From contig NZ_LT629779.1 of NCBI RefSeq assembly GCF_900105535.1, positions 3,038,001 through 3,102,000 on the forward strand: DNA of 64,000 nt, in the 5' to 3' direction. Made by a program: the position numbers and the translations under genes. This document shows, piece by piece, positions 26,736 through 33,850 of this stretch. The stretch comes from Pseudarthrobacter equi (GTDB lineage: Bacteria > Actinomycetota > Actinomycetes > Actinomycetales > Micrococcaceae). Every line of letters starts with the position of its first letter. Position 1 is the first letter of the stretch. The notes beneath the pieces were generated by a model that saw nothing but the letters and a program-made list of their open reading frames with translations, had not been told where the DNA came from and ran no database searches.

Positions 26736-26936
26736 ATGAAGCAGCAGTCAACAGAACCCCACTGGCTGGACGATCTATCAGAAGCAGACATCAACGGGCT
26801 GAGCGAACAGCTCATTAGTGGCTTCGCGGGCAACAGCTACGAGGTCGTCACTCCGAAGACTCAGAAGCCAGTCACCCGCATCCGGAAAGCCACGCCCGCA
26901 CACAAGGGCACCATCGGCTTCCTGACCGCCGCGTGA
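26736..26936 (+). CDS. small phage protein next to attL (66 aa)
   Basis: A 66-residue protein from ATG 26736, with GAGGTG (26719-26724) upstream. It has an acidic N-terminal half (HWLDDLSEADINGLSEQLIS) and a basic C-terminal half (KTQKPVTRIRKATPAHKG). I do not recognise it. It is the first gene inside the left end; in the circular phage it would lie just across attP from, and divergent to, the integrase gene. That position would suit an excision (recombination directionality) factor, but no homology supports this. Confidence 0.5.
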   Translation: MKQQSTEPHWLDDLSEADINGLSEQLISGFAGNSYEVVTPKTQKPVTRIRKATPAHKGTIGFLTAA

Positions 26937-27151
26937 AGGGTTCTAAAGGTCCCGATGCAGGCTTTTGTAAAAACTTGTCAATACCTCTGGGCAACTTTTT
27001 CGGAGAAATTTTGGACGACGACCAGCGGTCCGCTTTTCCGCTCAATCTAGCGGATTCAACAATGTTGACGAAGTGCCTTCGGAGTGACAACCGCTATTTA
27101 CACATTCGACCTTGCGTCCAAATTTGTACCTCATCATGGTATTAGGAGCAG

Positions 27152-27205
27152 ATGCAGTTCAAGAATATTGAACTCGGAAACTGCTCCGGGAATGCCACCA
27201 AATAG
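27152..27205 (+). CDS. possible 17-residue leader peptide
   Basis: The ORF MQFKNIELGNCSGNATK starts at ATG 27152, three bases after AGGAG (27144-27148). Its stop TAG overlaps the ribosome site AGGAAGGAGA of the next gene. An inverted repeat GTTCAA/TTGAAC (27157-27162, 27168-27173) lies within it. The surrounding 280 bp hold no other gene. Coding status is doubtful. Confidence 0.25.
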   Translation: MQFKNIELGNCSGNATK

Positions 27206-27219
27206 GAAGGAGAACGATC

Positions 27220-27411
27220 GTGAAGATTTGCGGAAAGGGTCACCAACGATCTGAGCATGAGACCAGATGCGGCGAGTGCCACACAGAGGCGAAAGCGTCT
27301 TGGTACGACCGCAACCGGAAAGAGATTTCGGAAAAGGGCAAACAGGATCGTCTCGACGCAATGGCGTACCGGCAACTCGTCGCCTCGCAAAAAGAGCCAA
27401 TCGCCAGCTAA
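27220..27411 (+). CDS. small zinc-finger-like phage protein (63 aa)
   Basis: A 63-residue protein from GTG 27220 with a strong AGGAAGGAGA site (27203-27212). C4-x2-H (CGKGH) and, 13 residues on, C17-x2-C20-H (RCGECH) form a likely zinc site. The following ASWYDRNRKEISEKGKQDRL is basic. This resembles the short Cys-x2-Cys/His phage proteins related to HNH or DNA-binding fingers. Function is unknown; it precedes the HNH gene. Confidence 0.6.
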   Translation: MKICGKGHQRSEHETRCGECHTEAKASWYDRNRKEISEKGKQDRLDAMAYRQLVASQKEPIAS

Positions 27412-27524
27412 GTATTTCGAACTGCTGAGCATCAGCAGACAAAAAACAAAGGCTCCGCCGCTCTAACGACGAAGCCTTCTGAAAATGCACCACTCCCACG
27501 CTACATGGAAAGAAGTTCATCAAC

Positions 27525-28292
27525 ATGAGTAAATCTACCCCAACAGCGAAGGTCTACGCAAATGGACTGACAGCGGTCCAGCGCGCAGCCAAAAGGCACT
27601 TCACCAACAACCCCGACAACGACCAGCTCGACACGCGTGTTATCGATGCAAAGTCCTTCCTGACGATGGTGCCAGCGTTCTTGAACACGTTGACCCGCCC
27701 CAAGCTGGATGCCATCTACCGAGCAACCTTCAACGGTGTGACCGACTGGGATGCATGCGTTCAATGGGCAGACGATCCCGCCGACGACGGCTATGCGCCT
27801 AGCAACGCGGTACGGCGGCTGTGGAAGCAGTTTGCTGGTTGGGAAGTCCCCAAGGGCATGCGGGTCCACCATTCCTGCCACATCCCAAGCGAGTGCGCAG
27901 ACGGAATCTTCTGCACCCACCGCGCATGCGTCAACCCCCTTCACCTGTACCTGACGACCCCGAAGGGTCTGACCTCGAAGAGCCACAACGCGAAGCTGGG
28001 CAAGGGCAAGAAGCTCCCCGAATACATGTTGACGTGGACGGTCTGCAAGTACGGACACGACACAGTCCCCGGCAAGGCATGCACCAAGTGCAACGCGATT
28101 CGCCAAGCGAATTTCCGGACTAATGCTGCTGCTCGTCGCGCTGAACGGGAAGCCGCTCTCGCAGCAGAACTGGCTGCTGAGCTTGACCGCGATCTCTTCG
28201 ACGAACTGGTCACGCCTGACGCTTCGGAGCTGACAGCCCTTGGTTATTGGGTCACCAAGCCGAAGACGAAGCGGGCAAAGAAAGCCGACTGA
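27525..28292 (+). CDS. HNH-type endonuclease-like protein
   Basis: A 255-residue protein from ATG 27525, with GGAAAGAAG upstream. The centre carries an HNH-like nuclease core, MRVHHSCHIPSECAD, then RACVNPLHLYLTTPKG and SHNAKLGKGKK, matching the pattern HHxC...C-x-N-P-x-H-L...N. The C-terminal part has a second putative zinc site (CKYGHDTVPGKACTKCNAIR) and a basic Ala/Arg tail. Phage HNH proteins of this class serve as free-standing homing endonucleases or assist packaging. Being in the early region next to a Rep-like gene, a homing or replication-associated role is more likely. Confidence 0.7.
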   Translation: MSKSTPTAKVYANGLTAVQRAAKRHFTNNPDNDQLDTRVIDAKSFLTMVPAFLNTLTRPKLDAIYRATFNGVTDWDACVQWADDPADDGYAPSNAVRRLWKQFAGWEVPKGMRVHHSCHIPSECADGIFCTHRACVNPLHLYLTTPKGLTSKSHNAKLGKGKKLPEYMLTWTVCKYGHDTVPGKACTKCNAIRQANFRTNAAARRAEREAALAAELAAELDRDLFDELVTPDASELTALGYWVTKPKTKRAKKAD

Positions 28293-28405
28293 CACCAGCA
28301 CCACCAGCTTCACCCCGATGCGGGGAGCGTTCTGAGAACACTCCGCTCCCGCGTCACCCTCCCTCACTGTTTCACCGAAAGATTCCCCGGAAGGGGTGCC
28401 GCATC

Positions 28406-30526
28406 ATGTCCTCATCCTCATCGAAAAAATCCGCATCCGTTTCCGCTGCTGACGACATCAACTTCGACGTTTCGCTGTACACCGACATGGTCCTCATGGC
28501 GAAGGAACCGAAGAAGAACAAGTCGATTCCCTACGCGGACCGTGTTGCGAACAAGACGCCCGATGGTCAGTTGCGCCGGGGCACAACCACCTACCGCACG
28601 CCCGGTGCACGATCCGCGATCCTGCGTTTGTTCAACAGCGTTGATGTCGCTTCGCTCGGTGACGATCTGGTCATGATCACGCTCAAGTACAAAGGCTCAC
28701 GAGCCAAGCGCCTGCGTCTGGCACCCAACGACGAGTCCGTCAACGGGCAGATCGAACGGTTCGACATGTTGCTGTCGGAAGAGCTGGGCACGCCAGCAAA
28801 GTTCCTCTGGTTCAAGGACTTCAATGACCCCTACCTTGGCGGCGGAGTTCATGGACACTTCCTGCTATCCCGTGGCGGCAGGGGCGCTCGTGGCTTCGAT
28901 CGACTTGTTCGCGGCTGCTGGGCAGAGGCATCAGGTCAAGAGTTCGATGCCCCCGGAGAAAACGCATGGACGCCCACGGTCACCGAATTTTGGTACGGCG
29001 AAACTCCGGAGCAGACGTTCAAGAATTTCGTCCGGTATGAGGCACAGAAGTTCAACCCCGAGACCGGAGAAGTTGAGAAGAAGATTGCCCAGAAGCGTGT
29101 CGACAAGGCGTGGCTCGACTCTGACAACTATCAGGTCAAGTGGGCTGGTATCTCCGACGCTTTGATCCCCGCAACCCCCCGGAAATTCAAGATCACCTGC
29201 GCTTGCGGCAATGCTGATATCCGCTCCGTCATGCAGAAGCACTCCCCCGCAGAGCGCAACGTCGTCCAGTTCGATTGCCGGGAAAACCTTGGCGAGAAGG
29301 TCGACATCGATTTGGGACGTTGGTCCTACGACCTCACGGACAAGGGCTGCACTGAGTTCATCCGCGTCACGCCGGACCTCATCGAAGACATCGCAGCAGT
29401 CGAAGAAGCTCACGCCGGTTGCACCGGTCCCGCCACTGTAGAAGCCGTTGAAGCAGCCGATGCTCCGGCTACCACTCCTGAAGTTTCCACCCCCGCAGAA
29501 GCCAACACAGCGGCTCCTGTTTCAACCGCAGTATCCCTCACAGAAGATAAGGAAAGCACCATGAACAACTGCCCCAGCCAGAACCTTGACTACACCGAGT
29601 TCGAAGCGAACCCGTACAAGTTTCTGCTCAAACTCAATTCCACGATGAAAAACTTCACCATCGACGACGCCCCTATCCACGACCTGCTCGTTGTGACCAG
29701 CAGGCTTGCCGAAGATGGCATTGATGACTATTCCGATGTCGAGACCCGCATGATGTGCATTGCGGTAGATGCGTTGGTCGAGCGCTATCGCTGGAGCTTC
29801 GAAGGTGACGAGCAGTGGGCGAACACTTCCGCCACCGCCCCTTGGGAGGACCCGCAGCTTGTGGCTTGCTACGTCTTCGGTTCGATCGTGGACTACGAAG
29901 AGCGGCTCGCGGAAGAGAAAGCTGCGTACGAAGAGCGGATGGGGAACCACCGGGCGATGATGAAACTCATTCGACTGGGCAAGGAAGAAGAAGCAGCCGA
30001 AGCCGCAGCGGCAGCAGCCATCGTTGCTGGTGCCGAAGAGCTTGTCCGCACCGCAGAGGTCACCGGAGAGATGGAAGAATCCGAGATCATGGAGCGCGTT
30101 GCAGCTCGCGCCGAGGTCATCAAGCCGCGAGTTTCATCGTTGCTGGTGAATGCAGGTCATGCTCCGGTATCGGAACGGAAGACGTTCGCAGCTAAGACGT
30201 TGTCCGAGCAATTCGCAGAGGTGGAAGAATCGTCAGTCCACGCTGCACTCGTGGAGATTCCCCGGATTGCCAATGATCCCGAGTCCCGCCGTCCACAGTT
30301 TGTGGCTCGTCTGGCGAACCGGACCGAAGCTGACCTCGACTACCTTGCAGCGCTGGTTCGTATGGAGCGCAACGCGGATGAGTTCGTGGCGGACCTGATC
30401 CCGGAGGATGAATTGAGTGAGCGCTTTGCGCAAGAGACTGCGCTGATGAACTCGTTGCTTAGCTCCGGGAAAATGACGCCCATTCCTCGGGCGTGGCTGG
30501 AAGCAAGAAGGGAAGGGGCGCTCTGA
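28406..30526 (+). CDS. Rep-like protein (putative HUH replication initiator) with long C-terminal extension
   Basis: A 706-residue protein from ATG 28406 (GGAAGGGG 9 bases upstream). The N-terminal ~350 residues resemble plasmid rolling-circle Rep proteins: a beta-strand VMITLKYKG (~89-97), helix ERFDMLLSEELG, strand KFLWFKDF, the metal motif HGH (149-151) in GGVHGHFLLS, then CWAEASGQ. A candidate nucleophile Tyr lies in FVRYEAQKF (Y211, with K215). A C-x-C pair follows (KITCACGNADI). From residue ~386 (Met at 29561, preceded by AAGGAAAG) the sequence is acidic, Ala/Glu-rich and helical and may also be made separately. No helicase Walker A motif is seen. It is the only candidate replication protein of the prophage. 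Catalytic assignments are inference from motif spacing. Confidence 0.6.
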   Translation: MSSSSSKKSASVSAADDINFDVSLYTDMVLMAKEPKKNKSIPYADRVANKTPDGQLRRGTTTYRTPGARSAILRLFNSVDVASLGDDLVMITLKYKGSRAKRLRLAPNDESVNGQIERFDMLLSEELGTPAKFLWFKDFNDPYLGGGVHGHFLLSRGGRGARGFDRLVRGCWAEASGQEFDAPGENAWTPTVTEFWYGETPEQTFKNFVRYEAQKFNPETGEVEKKIAQKRVDKAWLDSDNYQVKWAGISDALIPATPRKFKITCACGNADIRSVMQKHSPAERNVVQFDCRENLGEKVDIDLGRWSYDLTDKGCTEFIRVTPDLIEDIAAVEEAHAGCTGPATVEAVEAADAPATTPEVSTPAEANTAAPVSTAVSLTEDKESTMNNCPSQNLDYTEFEANPYKFLLKLNSTMKNFTIDDAPIHDLLVVTSRLAEDGIDDYSDVETRMMCIAVDALVERYRWSFEGDEQWANTSATAPWEDPQLVACYVFGSIVDYEERLAEEKAAYEERMGNHRAMMKLIRLGKEEEAAEAAAAAAIVAGAEELVRTAEVTGEMEESEIMERVAARAEVIKPRVSSLLVNAGHAPVSERKTFAAKTLSEQFAEVEESSVHAALVEIPRIANDPESRRPQFVARLANRTEADLDYLAALVRMERNADEFVADLIPEDELSERFAQETALMNSLLSSGKMTPIPRAWLEARREGAL

Positions 30527-30544
30527 GGTTCCGGAAGATTGGTG

Positions 30545-30585
30545 GGGTGCTGCTGGTGGGAAACTGCTGGCAGCACCCTTCACTT
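30545..30585 (+). terminator. terminator after the Rep-like gene
   Basis: A 9-bp stem GGGTGCTGC (30545-30553) with GCAGCACCC (30570-30578) followed by TTCACTTT. Confidence 0.65.
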
Positions 30586-30589
30586 TGCT

Positions 30590-30943
30590 CACAGACCCCC
30601 TAGGGGTATCTAGCGCGCCGGGAAGAGCCGCCGAAAAGCCCCTCACCCCCAATATGCCAAGTGCACGCCCCGCTCCTCGTGCAATGCCATCTACTTTTAC
30701 TGACACTTTGGGATGTTTTGTCAGCAAGATGCTGACAGTTAGGTCTTCTGTCGGCAAACATCGGTGGGTGAACATCCGTCAGGCGGATGCTCAGTCCCAT
30801 GGGGGTATCGGGTGAAGCGGACGCGAGGACAGACGGTCCACTCCCCTCTTAGGCTGGCTCCGGTCGTGGGGCGGCGCTGCGCGCGGCAGGGAGGCGGCGG
30901 GCGAAGCGTTCAACTGTCAGTCCTGACCGATAGCCTCCGGCTC
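30590..30943. promoter_or_regulatory. palindrome-rich non-coding control region (origin/operator candidate)
   Basis: No supported gene for about 350 bp. In order: CCCCCTAGGGGTATC (30596-30610); TGACA (30701-30705); the palindrome TGTCAGCA-AGA-TGCTGACA (30719-30737); the palindrome CATCCG-TCAGG-CGGATG (30773-30789); and CCCATGGGGGTATC (30796-30809), repeated at 35552-35565. Its place between the Rep-like gene and a run of small early genes suits a replication origin or an operator/promoter region. Confidence 0.55.
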
Positions 30944-31183
30944 ATGGAAACAAAAAGGATCGAGAAGGTCTTTGGTGGTCTCGCGGACGGTGCAACCTTC
31001 CAGCACGACGGAGTTCTTGCCGAACGCTTCGATGCCCGCGTGTACTTCGGCGCTGAAGACACGGAGATGTGCGGCTGTGATCCCGACGAGGAGAGCCTGA
31101 GTGCCCCCTACAAGCTCGATCGGGAATTGAGCGAGCTTAGTGGTTGCTGGGCTTATGTTCCGGACGCAGAGGCTGTCCTGTGA
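30944..31183 (+). CDS. small hypothetical phage protein (79 aa)
   Basis: A 79-residue acidic protein (METKRIEKVFGGLADG at the start) with C-x-C in TEMCGCDPDEESLS. The ATG at 30944 is the first after the control region; upstream extension of the frame crosses operator-like repeats and is unlikely. It overlaps the next gene (GTGA). No family recognised. Confidence 0.5.
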   Translation: METKRIEKVFGGLADGATFQHDGVLAERFDARVYFGAEDTEMCGCDPDEESLSAPYKLDRELSELSGCWAYVPDAEAVL

Positions 31184-31587
31184 ACTCGTTGGTGGAATTG
31201 CTTATGCACGGCGGTGGTCTCGAAGGTGCAAGCCAGAAGCAGATTCGCGCGGTGCTTGAGAAGCTCGGCACCATCGCGGTTGTTGTCCCGCATGCCTCTT
31301 TGCCGCAAGCCCACTTCGGCGTCAACGATGGTGAACCGTACCTCATCCTTTTGAGCGCTGACGGCGGACCAAACACGTCGGTCCCCTTCGCACGCGAGCA
31401 TCTTTCAGCCGGACGGTCCATGCGTGCAGTGAAGGAATCCATGTCGGTGCATGCCGCGATAACCTCCGAGGTTCCGATCCATCAGGACTCCTACGGCAAG
31501 GCGCGGGAGCAGTTTCTTCGCAACCGGATCGAAGCTGACTCCATCGCAGCAGGCGGGGCACCAGCCCTTGCGGAAGGTGCGCTGTGA
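31180..31587 (+). CDS. hypothetical phage protein (135 aa)
   Basis: Starts at GTG 31180, which overlaps the previous stop by 4 bp. The protein opens with a helical segment (NSLVELLMHGGGLEGAS), has a mixed middle (TIAVVVPHASLPQAHFGVND) and an Arg/Ala-rich C-terminus. Its end overlaps the next gene as well. It is part of the compact early operon; not recognised. Confidence 0.55.
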   Translation: MNSLVELLMHGGGLEGASQKQIRAVLEKLGTIAVVVPHASLPQAHFGVNDGEPYLILLSADGGPNTSVPFAREHLSAGRSMRAVKESMSVHAAITSEVPIHQDSYGKAREQFLRNRIEADSIAAGGAPALAEGAL

Positions 31588-31769
31588 GCGTCGCACCGGG
31601 ACGCCCGATTCGCCGTTGGACGGATGAAGAGCTGGACGCACATGCTTTCGCTGGTCCGCATGCACCGCTAACATGCCAAGGTTGCATTCAGCGTGAGCGC
31701 AGGGAATACGAGCGCGCTGCTGTTGACGCTGGTGATGTTATCGAACGTTTTGCAAAAGGCTGGCTTTAG
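31584..31769 (+). CDS. small phage protein with C-terminal GWL motif (61 aa)
   Basis: Starts at GTG 31584, overlapping the previous stop. It has a C-x2-C pair (TCQGCIQ) and ends RAAVDAGDVIERFAKGWL. The tail pattern A-x-[DE]-A-G...G-W-L recurs at the C-termini of the proteins ending at 33031 and 34171, suggesting a shared binding module. No known family. Confidence 0.55.
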   Translation: MSVAPGRPIRRWTDEELDAHAFAGPHAPLTCQGCIQRERREYERAAVDAGDVIERFAKGWL

Positions 31770-31861
31770 CGAAGGCTCCTGTTTCATCCCAGAAGCAGTG
31801 TCTGCAATTGCAGCTAACTCACGTAGCCCCTTCTGTTCGAAAAAGCGTATTCCATTTCTGG

Positions 31862-32001
31862 TATAGAATTTAGGTAGGAACAGAAACCCGATCGAACCGG
31901 ATCGCGGGTACAGAATTGCATAGCAACTTCACCAACAAAGTCTCCGGCTGGCTGGCACTTCCTTTCGCAATATCACTGCGTCTTAAGGAACTGCTATGCA
32001 A
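31862..32001 (+). promoter_or_regulatory. promoter and paired inverted repeats upstream of the ArsR-like gene
   Basis: An extended -10, TGGTATAGA (31859-31867), is followed by the imperfect palindrome CCCGATC...GATCGCGGG (31888-31908). TTGCATAGCA (31916-31925) and its exact reverse complement TGCTATGCAA (31992-32001) lie 66 nt apart, the second covering the ATG at 31996. They could be repressor half-sites or form a hairpin hiding the start codon and AAGGAA site. Confidence 0.5.
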
Positions 32002-32301
32002 AACAATGTCTCCCAGTATGCCGAGTTGAATGCGCTGTTGCGCGTTCTCTCCCGACCACTCGCCACGGATGCTCTGCATCACCTCTCCAAGGGTCCCTTG
32101 ACCGTCAATGAGCTGACGGACCGCATTGGTCAGCCACAAGCATCAGTGAGCAAGGCGCTGACCGTTCTGCGTTTTCATAACTTGGTGTCGTACAAAAAGG
32201 TTGGCGTGAAGCACGTTTACCGGATGGAACCAACCGAACTGATGCACGTGATTAGCGCTCTTTCCGAGTGTGTGAGCGGCGATATCGAGGTGACGGCATG
32301 A
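31996..32301 (+). CDS. ArsR-like winged-helix regulator (candidate phage repressor/switch protein)
   Basis: A 101-residue protein with an ArsR-type fold: ALLRVLSRPLATDALHHLSK, then LTVNELTDRIGQPQASVSKALTVLR (recognition helix) and wing SYKKVGVKHVYRMEP. No metal-binding CxC box is present. ArsR-type dimers bind inverted repeats, and a perfect 10-bp inverted repeat brackets its 5' leader, so autoregulation is likely. As the prophage lacks a cI-type repressor, this is the best candidate for lysogeny control, though that is inference. Confidence 0.7.
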   Translation: MQNNVSQYAELNALLRVLSRPLATDALHHLSKGPLTVNELTDRIGQPQASVSKALTVLRFHNLVSYKKVGVKHVYRMEPTELMHVISALSECVSGDIEVTA

Positions 32302-32723
32302 GCACCTCGCTGATTGATTTCTTGTTGGCTCGGATTGCCGAGGACGAGAGCTTCGTCCAGCGCATAATTGCGGCTACCTACTGCGATCACAACGCCGAGT
32401 GGCGATGCGATTCGAGTGCGGTGCTGTCTATCGGCGACGAAAAGTTGGATTCACTGATTCCGACTTGTTGTGCCGTTGTCGGTGATTTTGCGGCTCGCTT
32501 CGACCCGGCTCGCATCCTCGCTGAGTGCGCGGCGAAGCGTGCGGTAGTGGAGTTGCATGAGGGCGAGATACAGATCATCCACACGGGCGCGAGTGCCATG
32601 AGCGGCGATCCACTCGCCCACGGTCTGGTCATCAAGTCCGAGGGTCGAGTGATCTTAGAAGCCCTCGCTACGGTCTACTCGTCGCATCCTGAGTACCAGA
32701 GTGACTGGGCGGTGACGGCATGA
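32298..32723 (+). CDS. DUF6221 family protein
   Basis: A 141-residue protein starting at ATG 32298 in the junction GACGGCATGA, which overlaps the previous stop. It matches DUF6221 of actinobacteria and their phages: start SLIDFLLARIAEDESF, middle FDPARILAECAAKRAVVELH and end ALATVYSSHPEYQSDW. Function is unknown; the family is common in actinophages and their hosts. Confidence 0.75.
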   Translation: MSTSLIDFLLARIAEDESFVQRIIAATYCDHNAEWRCDSSAVLSIGDEKLDSLIPTCCAVVGDFAARFDPARILAECAAKRAVVELHEGEIQIIHTGASAMSGDPLAHGLVIKSEGRVILEALATVYSSHPEYQSDWAVTA

Positions 32724-33031
32724 TCACCTTCGGGAACGAAGAGGATACTCGCGCATTTCAGAACGGACTCAAGTCGATCTTTGGCTTCATATCTGGGCAG
32801 GAGATTGACCTCGATGTGGTCCTGTCGCATTCGCGTTTGACCATGGAGGACTACGGCGATGCTGGCAGCAAGCTATCTATCAGCCTCTCCTGCAATACGG
32901 CGCAAGGCAGGGTCGAAGTTGAAGCAACGGGCATGAGCATCAACCGAATTCTGGAACTCGGCAAGGCTGAGGTGCATCGCATGGCGATTGACGCTGGCAT
33001 CGCTGCTCCTGTGGCGGACGGGTGGTTGTGA
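32720..33031 (+). CDS. small phage protein with C-terminal GWL motif (103 aa)
   Basis: ATG 32720 lies in a second GACGGCATGA junction. The protein is mixed alpha/beta (ITFGNEEDTRAFQNGLKSIF; LSISLSCNTAQGRVEVEATG) and ends HRMAIDAGIAAPVADGWL. The last ~25 residues align with those of the protein ending at 34171 (LE-[LV]-G-[KR]...A-G...GWL), so the two may be paralogues. Confidence 0.55.
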   Translation: MITFGNEEDTRAFQNGLKSIFGFISGQEIDLDVVLSHSRLTMEDYGDAGSKLSISLSCNTAQGRVEVEATGMSINRILELGKAEVHRMAIDAGIAAPVADGWL

Positions 33032-33363
33032 TGAGCCGGTCCTACGAGGCGTCAGCAGCTATGCGCCGTGCCGCATGGTCTCCCGAGGGCAAGGCGTTCG
33101 CATCAAAGGCGAGCAAATACTTCGCGAATGAGCGCCGCAACGCCACGAACCAACTCGCCCGTGAGTACGTCGGCGGTGGACTGTCAGTTGCACTCGTGTT
33201 CGAGGGTGACATCTACTCCGTCATCGTCCATCACCCTGAGCACCAGTACCCGATCACTCACGCCGAGGCTCCACGCGAGCGTCCTGCGCGTCGGCTGTTT
33301 GGTGAGGTAGTTGCGGAGCTGACCGAGCAGTTTGAAGCGCAGGGATGGAGGTGGACGGCATGA
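33031..33363 (+). CDS. hypothetical phage protein (110 aa)
   Basis: ATG 33031 overlaps the previous stop (TGATG). The N-terminal half is basic and Ala-rich (SYEASAAMRRAAWSPEGKAF). A central beta region (LSVALVFEGDIYSVIVHHPE) and a C-terminal helix (FGEVVAELTEQFEAQGWRW) follow. No recognised family; part of the coupled early operon. Confidence 0.55.
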   Translation: MSRSYEASAAMRRAAWSPEGKAFASKASKYFANERRNATNQLAREYVGGGLSVALVFEGDIYSVIVHHPEHQYPITHAEAPRERPARRLFGEVVAELTEQFEAQGWRWTA

Positions 33364-33614
33364 GTGAATCGGTAGAAGACCAGAAGCTCACAGCAATCGA
33401 TGTTGCCCTATTGATGCTGGCTCAGCACGCAGAGTCGTTCCCGGACGTGCGCGGGATGGATGAGCAGAAGCTCCACTTCCTCGTGTACTTCGCTCAGGGA
33501 CATTGGTTGGGAGTTCACGGCACACCTCTCTTCGATGACCCGATCATCGCCGGTCCCAACGGTCCGTGGATTCCTTCCCTCGAAGCACTACGACCGAAGG
33601 GGCACGTGTTCTGA
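33360..33614 (+). CDS. Panacea-domain (GepA/SocA-like) protein, short
   Basis: An 84-residue protein from ATG 33360 in a third GACGGCATGA junction. The segment MDEQKLHFLVYFAQGHWLGV, then GTPLFDDPIIAGPNGPWIPSL, matches the core of the Panacea/DUF4065 domain (K-L-x-K/F-L-x-Y-F-A-Q-G...P-L-F-x-D...G-P). Panacea proteins serve as antitoxins in toxin-antitoxin pairs and occur as phage-associated GepA proteins. It is much shorter than the usual ~150 residues, so it may be a minimal or trimmed form. Confidence 0.7.
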   Translation: MSESVEDQKLTAIDVALLMLAQHAESFPDVRGMDEQKLHFLVYFAQGHWLGVHGTPLFDDPIIAGPNGPWIPSLEALRPKGHVF

Positions 33615-33829
33615 TGATCGCGAAGCCACCACCACGAGTCACTGGCAAGTGCTGGACTCCGGGCAAGCGCGGGTACAGCAGCTTCAGGGAGGCACTGTTC
33701 TCATCGCGCCTCTCCTTGGAGCTGTTCGTCTACGCCTGCCCCTGTGGACAGTTGCACCTCACCCGCAAGGACAAGGGGCAGGTCCACCCGGCGCATGTCG
33801 GAGATAGCCGCCGAACTAGGTATCAGTGA
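33614..33829 (+). CDS. small zinc-ribbon-like phage protein (71 aa)
   Basis: ATG 33614 overlaps the preceding stop (TGATG). C13, then CPCGQLHLTRK at ~42-52, gives a C...C-x-C-x3-H cluster typical of tiny actinophage proteins of the form K-x-x-[FY]...A...Y-x-C-x-C-G-x-x-H-L-T. It probably binds zinc or nucleic acid; no function is known. Confidence 0.55.
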   Translation: MIAKPPPRVTGKCWTPGKRGYSSFREALFSSRLSLELFVYACPCGQLHLTRKDKGQVHPAHVGDSRRTRYQ

Positions 33830-33850
33830 ACTCACGAAGGAAGTAGCACG

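Noticed and set aside
30764..30943. Longer start for the 79-aa early protein
   Set aside because: The extension would translate across operator-like palindromes and has no ribosome site; ATG 30944 preferred.
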